Shown: piece by piece, positions 55,661-64,000 of the stretch | Position numbering within the stretch: the stretch's first letter is position 1 | Layout of the letters: every line of letters begins with the position of its first letter | Assembly: GCA_028583605.1 (NCBI GenBank) | Contig: CM053328.1 | Location: 16,055,107-16,119,106, forward strand | Length of the DNA: 64,000 nucleotides | Reading direction: 5' to 3' | Source of the DNA: Dastarcus helophoroides | Taxonomy: Eukaryota; Arthropoda; Insecta; Coleoptera; Bothrideridae | The notes under the pieces: generated by a model | What the model was told of the DNA's origin: nothing | Database searches by the model: none | What the model saw: the letters and a program-made list of their open reading frames with translations, nothing else | Position numbers and translations under genes: made by a program

Positions 55661-58600
55661 TAGCCCAGTCGGCGAAGCTTTTTTTTGTACAAAATAATAC
55701 AACAGTGATTTTATGATTGCAATCAATTAATAGGTTAATTCTGAGCATAAATTCAAGTTGGCGCCGTGCGGGGGGCTGTGTGTTAGCCGCCATTTTGATA
55801 AACGCGTTTATGTAATTATCTCGATAATGGTTGGTCCTATTAAAATAGTACAAGAGATCATATTTGTAGAAAAATATATGACTTATCTTTTTTATTAATA
55901 ATATTTTTGTATAGGGTAAATATTTTAAAAGTTACTACGTTGAATTGTTTTCTCTTTTCAGTTTTTACTTGATAATTCGTAAACAAATAACACTACATTG
56001 ATAATAGTTATTATCAAAGTTGTAGACCATAAAAAAATTTACACATTTTGTATAAAATATTTTTTTCTAATGTTTATAGTTAAGGAGCTGTAATAAAATA
56101 ACTATCCGAGTTAATTAAGAAAACGGCGTTTTATCAAATTGTATGCGCAATAAATGCTGACTTATCGACATCAGATGTTATTTTAACTGGAATGTCTCAT
56201 TGCTCCAATATTTACTGGACAAGTGGAGAAAAGGTATAATTTTAGATCTTTTGTTATTATAGCTTTTATAAACTATGATCTTTACAAACATGTTTTTACA
56301 AAATTTATAGACAGTTTTATACCCTATAAATATGCTGTTGGCCGATTTGGAAGTAGATTAAGAAAAAAATAAGTGACAATTTTTTGGCGTAATAATTTAA
56401 AATATGTGTCTAAAAAATCGCTTCAATAAAAATATTAAACTACTTATTTTTACATCAATATGATCTTTCAAATTTTTCCTTTTTTTTCACAGTTTCGCAG
56501 TGGGAAAAATGTATTTGAAGTATAATTCAACAGCAATTTTATGAATACAACCTCTTAGTGGGACAATCCTGTCTATGAGGCCAAATGGTCGCGATGTGGG
56601 ACGTCGTGCGTTAGCCATTATTTTGATAAATGCGTTTTTGTAAATATTTTGAGAATAGTTGGTTTTATAAAGAAACTACAAGCAACCTATAAAGATAAAA
56701 ATGTTTATTCTGGCTGCTACTCTAAAAAGTAACAGCGTTGAAGTGTTCATTTTTTAGTTTTTCTTTAGTAAAATTGGTAAGCGGCTTACAAGAGTAATTG
56801 ATAACAGTAACTATCAAAATTGTAAGAGAATTAGAAAATCTACAATTTTTTTTTAAAAATGGGTTTTCCTAAAATTTGTAGTGTAGGACTTCTTCGACAA
56901 ATAGTCGCAGATGCCTTCCTTTTATCAGCATAATTTTTCTGACATGAGTTGTGGACACTAATAACAAAGACAGATTTTTCTCAAAAAAAAAACTAGCTAC
57001 CTAAACAATGAAAACTATGTAGTTCAGTTATCTTTATTTATTTAACTTACCTCACAGACTCTAAATTTTTCAGAAATTCTTCATGTACCTTCTGTCCTCT
57101 TAATTTGCTGGCAGTTAAAAGAGATCTAATATCTCTACTTTTAACATTCACAACATCACCTTTATTCTTCATGGTAGACCCTTATTGACCGGAAATATTA
57201 TGTTTTTTTCAATTTATTTAACATTTCTTCGGCCCAGTTTGGAAATATTTAAATTTTTATGGTTTGTTGACAATTTTATAAACAGTTTTTGAAATGCGAC
57301 TACGTGATATTTAAATTTATTGAAAACGTCACTTCATGACAGTTTACAAATTAAAAGGTTAGTTTATTTTACATAGAATAGGAATAATGAAAAATAGTAG
57401 ACCAAAAATTAGATATGGAAAAAATAAAAATTTTGTTTTTTTGATAAATTAGGAAAATATAAAAAAAAATACATAAAAGAGGTTGTAGCACTGGACATCG
57501 ATGTTTCGCTCTCATTTGAACTCGTCAGCAGTGCATAACATGGAAAGGGAACAATGGGGAAGAAATACTTAAAAATAAAAATTTTTAAATATAAAAAAGA
57601 AAAATAAAGAAATTTTAACATAAATAGACGTTTCATCATTAATTTACTGTGTTAAAAATTTACTGTGTTTAAAAATTTTTAACACAGTAAATATTTAAAT
57701 TTTTAAATTTTTAACACAGTAAATTTTTAACACAGTAAATTAATGATGAAACGTCTATTCATGTTAAAATTTCTTTATTTTTCTTTTTTATATTTAAAAA
57801 TTTTTATTTTTAAGTATTTCTTCCCCATTGTTCCCTTTCCATGTTATGCACTGCTGACGAGCTCAAATGAGAGCGAAACATCGATGTCCAGTGCTACAAC
57901 CTCTTTTATGTATTTTTTTTTTATATTTTCCTAATTTATCAAAAAAACAAAATTTTTATTTTTTCCATATCTAATTTTTGGTCTACTATTTTTCATTATT
58001 CCTATTCTATGTAAAATAAACTAACCTTTTAATTTGTAAACTGTCATGAAGTGACGTTTTCAATAAATTTAAATATCACGTAGTCGCATTTCAAAAACTG
58101 TTTATAAAATTGTCAACAAACCATAAAAATTTAAATATTTCCAAACTGGGCCGAAGAAATGTTAAATAAATTGAAAAAAACATAACATCACCTTTACTTA
58201 AAGTTTTTTCACAAATGAAACAATCACTCATTTTTTTTACCATAGAAACGCCCTTTCAAGAAACAAAATATATTTTGTTACTGCTACCTATAGTAGTGCT
58301 AAACTCCGTTTAAGATTGAAAAATTATACAATTATCACGACTATTTAAAAGAAGCGGTTAAATAAAAGAGCGGCCTATCAAAATAGCAGCTTGTGCATGA
58401 AAAATATTTTGATCGCGTCAGCCTGTAAGTCGACAAAATGTATTATTTTGCTGAAGTGACTCCTTTACGAGCAGACAATGCTCTTTTCATCATACTTCCC
58501 GCATTGGCATATTTTTTAAATGTGGTAGTTTTTAATATAGATTAATGTGATGAAACTGTTTTTTCTACAATTCATTGAAAATACAATTTTATATTGTCAA

Positions 58601-59194
58601 TTCAAATTAGCGTTTGGTGGTTAAAAGCACTTTTGGCATAAATACACATTTGATTTCTAGTGCAGAATAGTTCTTTGCTATGTTATGTTCTTTAGGTGGT
58701 GACGAAATTCGTAACTTAAAATTTATAGAGACCGTTAGATCTTCATCGCGCTATAATTCACAAATTATTAACTTTAGAAAAATAAAATATATATCAAATT
58801 TATAGAGAATTTTATGCTCTATAACTTTGATTCTAACTGTTGCCAACAAATGCTAACCGTTTTAAAACTATTAAGAAAAAACTAAAAAGTAAAAACTTTT
58901 CATTGTAATAACTCGTAAAATATTCATTTTATAGAAAAATATGTTTTATAAAAAAGTTAAACTATATATTTTTCTATAAATATGGTTTCCTGTATTTTCT
59001 TCATAGGATCGACCATTCTCGAGATATTTACTAAAACGCGTTTATCAAAATGGCGGCTGACGCACAGCCCCCCGCGTCGCGCCAACTTAGACATAAGCTC
59101 AAAATTGACCTGCCAATAGATTGCAATCATAAAATCCCTGTTGTATTAGTTTGTATTTTTCACCTCTATAGCGATTTCCTCGCCGATTGGGCTA
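55661..59194. mobile_element. Long-TIR non-autonomous element, TTA target
   Basis: 3534 bp. The left arm from 55661 (TAGCCCAGTCGGCGAAG) and the right arm ending at 59194 (TAGCCCAATCGGCGAGG in reverse complement) are inverted copies over roughly 250-300 bp, including GATTTTATGATTGCAATC and GCCGCCATTTTGATAAACGC. Target duplication TTA at 55658-55660 and 59195-59197. The paralogous flank near 54820-54840 (TTCATCTTAAAATAATTAA) is the empty site. A third, diverged copy of the arm lies inside at about 56520-56790. No transposase. TTA fits a PIF/Harbinger-type 3-bp target; superfamily inferred only. Confidence 0.88.
57198..58185. repeat. Near-perfect 1-kb palindrome
   Basis: Arms of about 490 bp meet at about 57692 and are almost identical; one visible difference is GAACTCGTC versus GAGCTCGTC (positions near 57520/57860). 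The centre is built from short repeats of TTAACACAGTAAA. Because the arms mirror each other, both strands encode the same meaningless 59-residue peptide. A 13-bp direct repeat AACATCACCTTTA occurs at 57152-57164 and 58184-58196. Confidence 0.93.
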
Positions 59195-59280
59195 TTAAAA
59201 TAACTACCAACGTACATACGTAATTCTGTAATAACCAGTTTAATAGTAAATGAGATTAAAATTAAGAAAAAATTATATAT

Positions 59281-59353
59281 TGTTTCCGCCCGGGATCGAA
59301 CCGGGGACCTTCCGCGTGTGAAGCGGACGTGATAACCACTACACTACGGAAAC
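59281..59353 (-). tRNA. tRNA-Val(CAC)
   Basis: Complete 73-nt cloverleaf with acceptor GTTTCCG/CGGAAAC and T arm identical to the AAC genes. The anticodon loop is TTCACAC (anticodon CAC, complement of 59318-59320). Small differences (GTTTCCGTAG, CACGTCC) follow the canonical eukaryotic tRNA-Val. Downstream TTTTTTC terminator. Would read GTG codons. Confidence 0.96.
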
Positions 59354-59841
59354 GTGTTTATTTTTACTTGAATTGAATCTCTCCGAGGCTCGATGAATCT
59401 GAAAGTTTGGCTTCTTATAACATTATGGAAAATCAAAATTGATTCTTTTTACTTGTTATATTATACACTTAGTGCCACCCACAATAGACTTATACCGGTA
59501 TTTTCAAGCGCATCTTATGTCGTAGTACGCAAAAGCCCAGATGTTTACATTATACCGTGCTTCCCGAAGTAATGAATAAATTCTGAAAAAACCCCGAATA
59601 AACATAGTTAAAAAAAATTGCTCGAACAGGTCGATTTTTATTTCTAAATTGCCATTTAAACATGTATTTTTCAACCCCCACTCTTTCATCCCTAAGAGCA
59701 ACAACTCCAACTTTCAAAACGCAAATTTCTTTGCAATATCTTGATTAATAAATCGATCAGTTTTTAATTGTCATGGAAATTTCATCTGATTTAATTCTTG
59801 TAAATCGAATCTTGTTCAACAGTGTAACATAGAATACCCTA

Positions 59842-60145
59842 ACGGGTGTAACAGGATCAGGGTACACTCCCTATTTTTTCTTTATTTATAAGGATAAAAT
59901 TTTCAAAATCGCTGCACTTGACGTACTTATGAAAGGTCCAATTTTGACATACAAATGACATTCCTACTGCTGTGACTTTCAGTAAAATTTATACCAACTT
60001 TTGATTTTTTAAATGGAACACGCTGTATATTATTACATTTTTGGAATCTGTACAATTTTTTGGATACAATACACCTACAGTAGGTGATTGTTAAAGGATC
60101 GACAATTTTTTGTTCCCATTTTATTTTTCAACCTAGAAGGCTATG
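59842..60145. repeat. Single-arm copy of the 14617 foldback repeat
   Basis: Begins CGGGTGTAACAGGATCAGGG and runs through CTCCCTATTTTTTC, TGACATACAAATGACATTCC-TACTGCTG, GGAACACGCTGTATATTATTAC and TTTTATTTTTCAACCTA. It covers both parts of the arm that the LINE splits at 14730/17230, confirming the LINE insertion site. Confidence 0.8.
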
Positions 60146-60149
60146 ACTC

Positions 60150-60600
60150 ATTCTTATTAATTACAATGAACCACATTAACCCTATAAAACAAATCACGTG
60201 AAAAGAGCAGTATTTGCCTACGTTTATCACGTGAATTAGCTACCAAAAATGGTTTTTATATCATAACTTCATTTTCTTAAATGACACCCGAATGGTACTG
60301 TGATACCATGAAAAAGTATAATTAATAGTGATTCTAACTATATTTTTATTTTTGCTGTGAAATCAGTAGAACTGAAGTTACAGTTTTTACCACCTTAGGG
60401 GTTGAATTGTTAAAATCAGTCAAATACGTGTTTAATCATTTTGTCACAAAATTTTAGGTCCTTACAGTCAAGAGCATTCAAAATATTCGGATTTAATTTA
60501 TTTGAGATTTATTCAATAAGAACCAAAGATAGGTGTTGAAAACAAATTAAAAAAAAATTGAGGCTTCCTAAGTTTTTGTAATTTAACGTTAACGTGGTCA
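60150..60600. other. Intergenic, nothing recognised
   Basis: AT-rich, no supported gene. Confidence 0.4.
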
Positions 60601-60609
60601 AGTAGAATT

Positions 60610-61322
60610 AATTAGGAGAGTCATGACCTTCTAGGTTGAAAAATAAAATGCGACCAACAAAATGTTCGACTTTTTTAAAAATTTCGATTACTAAATATTT
60701 AACTTTTTTTCAAAACTTTCCCTATTTTGTAAATTCCACTTTTCTAAAAACGGGGATAAAATAAAATATTCTGATCTCCAAAATTTACCTTTTCCTGAAT
60801 TTTGACGTTTTGGAAATTTGGACTTTTAGACTCTATTTGTGAAAAATTTAATTATTTTAAATTATTTCATTTCAAATCGAGCTTTTTTTAAAGTTTTTGC
60901 TTTCTAAGGAAGTTCTATATTTTTTCGAAAATTTCTAATTTCTTGCAAAATTTAAAAAATTTAAAAATTTTATTTAAAAAAAATGCAGGTTTTTGATTGT
61001 CTCTTCTTTTTCAAAATTTGAACATTTTTGGAAATTTTAATTTGTTTTATTTTGCTTTATTTGAAATTTCCGGTGGAAGTTTTTTATAAATTTCTAACTT
61101 TTTTCAAGGGTTTGACTTTTCTTAATGACCTTTTCTGAGTATTTTTTAAGAAATCTTTTGAAATTTTCGATGATTTCAAAATCTCGATTTCTTTTAAAAT
61201 TGACCTATCGAATTTTTTTTTAAATCTCTCTCCTTTTTTTAATTTTTTAAAAAAACTTCTTGCTTTTTCCTAAATTTAGCTTTATTGAAGTTTTGTTCTT
61301 CAAAATTTTGACTTTTTTCAAA
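60610..61322. repeat. Quasi-periodic AT filler, T-rich strand
   Basis: Runs such as TTTTCAAAATTTTGACTTTT, same style as other filler blocks, ending where the foldback element begins. Confidence 0.55.
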
Positions 61323-62713
61323 ATTGAACCAAGTTTGATTTCCACTAAAGGGATCTCGTAAACTATTGGAGATACAAGGAAGCTTAAACAAGCAAAGTAG
61401 TGCAGAATGTAATGCCTAATATTATTTTGCTAAGAAAACAATTGAATTTCAATTCGTCTTGGTTTTATTTAGAAAAAACTGAAAATCGCCGTTTTTAAAA
61501 ATCAGCTGTAACTTGTTTATTTGAGGTCCGATTAGGAAAATTTGAAAACTGTAACTAGTTTTTTTGAGGTCTTTTCATTGATGTAAGTTAATTTTTTCTA
61601 AATTTAACTATTTCCGAGAAATTATGTCAACTTTTTTATTTCTTATAGACGCCATATTGGATTTTATCATTTTAGAATTTGGCATATTTTTCTGATTAAT
61701 TTAATATATAACATGCCATACTTCAAATGTGGCAAAGTGGGTTAAATGAATTATTTTTTTATTTTTAAACAATAAAATTATAGTAGGCGATGCAAGTGCA
61801 ATAACTCTTAATAATAAAAATACAGTACCTAATTACGTAACAATAATTATTAAAAAATTAAAAAAATTGTAACAAACTGTGCAATATTTTAACAGTTATT
61901 AGTATAATCATAACGTGCATGCACTCCTTTAAATGGTGTAATTCTATGAAAACCTGTAGATGTTTTAAAAATTTTGTCGGCAATTTTTACAAACATTCTT
62001 TTAACATTGAATATTTATTCGTGTAACGTGAAATATCTAACAATCTAACATTAGAAATTACTCTCATATTAATGCACATTATCCGTCTTAAAATATTTAA
62101 CTTCTAGAGAGGTCAACAAGGCACACTTGGGTATAAGTCATGGGAAAGTCGCTCCTAATAAAATTCTTAGAATGTTCTGAGAATTAGGTTATTTAAAGGA
62201 AATCATGCACGTTACGATTATTAATAAATATTTTAAATACTATATAGTTTGTTATAATATTTTTGGTTTTTTAATAATAATTATTGTTTTTTTGGTATTA
62301 TTATTATTATTAAAAGTTATGGTACTTGCATCGCCAACTATAATTTTTTTGTTTAAAAATAAAAAATTAGTTCATTTAACCCACTTTATCACATTTAAAG
62401 AATGGCAATATGGCGTCCATAAGAAATAACAAAGTTGACATAATTTTCTCGGAAACAATTAAAATTAGAAAAAATTAACTTACATTAATGTAAAGGCTCT
62501 AAAAAAAAATTAATTATAGTTTTTGAATTTTTTCAATCGGACTTCAAATAAACAAGTTACATCTGATTTTTAAAAATGGCGATTTTCAGTTTTGTCTAAA
62601 TAAAATCAAGACGAATTGTAATTCAATTGTTTTCTCACTTTTCCCATTTAAGATTCCTTGTAATTCTCATGGTTTACGAGATCCTCTGTAATGGAAATTA
62701 AATTTGGTTCAAT
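61323..62713. repeat. Foldback element, copy B
   Basis: Inverted ends ATTGAACCAAGTTTGATTTC (left) and ATTGAACCAAATTTAATTTC (right, reverse complement). Arms of about 690 bp meet near 62018. Interior order is shared with 52299-53672. Flanking target duplication not clear. No transposase. Confidence 0.85.
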
Positions 62714-62739
62714 CTGTATATATCATTTTTTTTTCTTAC

Positions 62740-64000
62740 TGGTAAATGTTAACTTTATTAAGAAATTTTGTACCCCTTTAGAACGCTTTAAATTTTCAAA
62801 ATTTTGCCTTTTTTAAAATTTTGATTTTTGGAAATTTTTAGAATTGACCTTTTTTTTAAGTTTTGATTTTTTTTTGAAAATTTTGACTTTTGAAACTTTC
62901 AACTATGAAAAATAGAATAAACATATAGAGTTTAAAATCTAAACTTTCAATTTAGTTTCGAAAAAAATTCAAAATTTTAAAAACATTTCACAATATTTTA
63001 GAATTTTTTCGAATGTTTATTACCAAAACGAAATTAAAAGTATGAATTGTTAATTGTTGAAAAATTTTACTTTAAAGTCGATAATAAAGTAGAGAGTTCT
63101 TTTTCTAAATTTTGAGATTATAAAGTCAAAACTTCGGGAAAAAAAATCAAAATTTTTAGTTGAATTCGCAGTGCTTTGATATTTTAATTTTACCGCTAAA
63201 ATTTCGCCAAAAAAGTTGAGAAATGGTTATAATTGAATTATTTTTTAAACCTCCATTTTTATAAATTAAATATAAATAAAAATGTCGAAATTTAATATTT
63301 CCGTTTTTTTAAAAATATGTATCGATCTTTTTTTTGAGATATCTATTTTAAACATGGAGTGTTGGATTATTTTTATCAAATTATGATTTTAAAATCAAAA
63401 ATTGAAAAATACATTAGAAGTTTCCAAAAGAAATCAAGGAAAAATTATGGGATTTAGAAAAAATGATCTCGAAATTTCTAGTTTAAAATTAAAACTTTAC
63501 ATTTAAAATTATTGTCGAATTTGAAGCCAAAAATTCGAATTTAAAGTCAAACTGTACGAGTTTCCGACTTTTTACAAAAATTCTTTTTGAAATTTTGCTT
63601 AAAAATTAAAATTTGGAATATAAGTAGAAAACTTTTAGCTACTTGTTTCAAATTTTGATGCAACAATCGTAATTTTTTTTAATCGTATGTTTATTTAGAA
63701 ATTGTTACCTTTCTACTCGAACTTTTGGTTTTACTTTTAGAATTTACAAAATGAATTTTTGAATTTTCTAAGTGAAACAATTCAAGTTTAAACTCCGAAT
63801 TTAAAGTAATGATTCAAATTTCGAAAAAATTCAAAATGTTTAAAAAAGAAATTTTATTTTTACCAGGATATTTCGAGAAAAAATCAAAATTTTGATTAAA
63901 TATTGACATTTATAAAAGAATTCTTAAACAGTGGGGTTTAAAAATTTTGTTTAAACTGGGAAATTTGATAATATATTATTCGACTCATTTAAATTTAGGG
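62740..64000. repeat. Quasi-periodic AT filler to the window end
   Basis: AAATTTTGA/TCAAAATTT units with no supported gene; the block continues beyond the window. Confidence 0.55.

Noticed and set aside
57409..57934. Two nearly identical 60-76 codon frames on opposite strands
   Set aside because: They are the two arms of the 57198-58185 palindrome; the peptide has no domain and the identity comes from the inverted repeat.

Overview
The window is eukaryotic, AT-rich nuclear DNA, most likely from an insect. The evidence is a cluster of eukaryotic tRNA-Val genes without encoded CCA, a BEL/Pao LTR retrotransposon (a metazoan group common in insects), and remnants of hAT, piggyBac, mariner-type, LINE and Sola-like elements typical of insect genomes. 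No intact host protein-coding gene was found. Nearly all long open frames are transposable-element (TE) remnants, antisense reads of the tRNAs, or chance frames in low-complexity DNA.

The host backbone is a one-sided array of tRNA-Val genes, all on the minus strand: seven intact 73-nt copies (7666, 22675, 35079, 38859, 40550, 44357, 59281) and three decayed ones (50738, 54444, 54918). Five intact copies read AAC, one TAC and one CAC. Flanking sequence is shared between copies, so the array grew by segmental duplication. These duplicated flanks act as internal empty-site controls that show exactly where two large palindromic elements landed (40858-44307, target TAA; 55661-59194, target TTA).

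Layout. 1-5.6 kb: AT-rich filler, an old hAT with a second hAT nested in it. 5.6-7.7 kb: dispersed repeats, a higher-GC non-repeat island, tRNA. 7.9-14.4 kb: BEL/Pao element with 129-bp LTRs, carrying a 451-bp hAT MITE in its protease region. 14.6-17.9 kb: foldback repeat split by a LINE with a 13-bp target duplication. 18.4-22.6 kb: element with subterminal repeats, LINE endonuclease fragment, repeat pair, hairpin. 22.7-25.5 kb: tRNA, GC island, tRNA-derived SINE head. 25.56-28.44 kb: Sola-like transposon with TIRs and AATT target duplication, itself split by a hAT derivative. 28.4-33.6 kb: filler, a ZMYM1-like hAT remnant, filler. 33.7-35.2 kb: GC island and tRNA-Val(TAC). 35.3-38.8 kb: piggyBac transposase broken by one nonsense codon, then tRNA. 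40.5-46 kb: tRNA pair separated by a 3.45-kb palindromic element, then a mariner-type remnant. 46.3-49.2 kb: hAT-like element. 50.7-55 kb: decayed tRNAs and a foldback element. 55.7-59.2 kb: long-TIR element containing a near-perfect 1-kb palindrome. 59.3-64 kb: tRNA-Val(CAC), repeat copies, second foldback element, filler.

The genes do not form a pathway. What the window records is a layered insertion history in and around a tRNA array. The most notable features are the tRNA-Val array with three anticodons, the large palindromic non-autonomous elements with precise target sites, the Sola-like element, and the quasi-periodic AT filler that recurs within and between elements.
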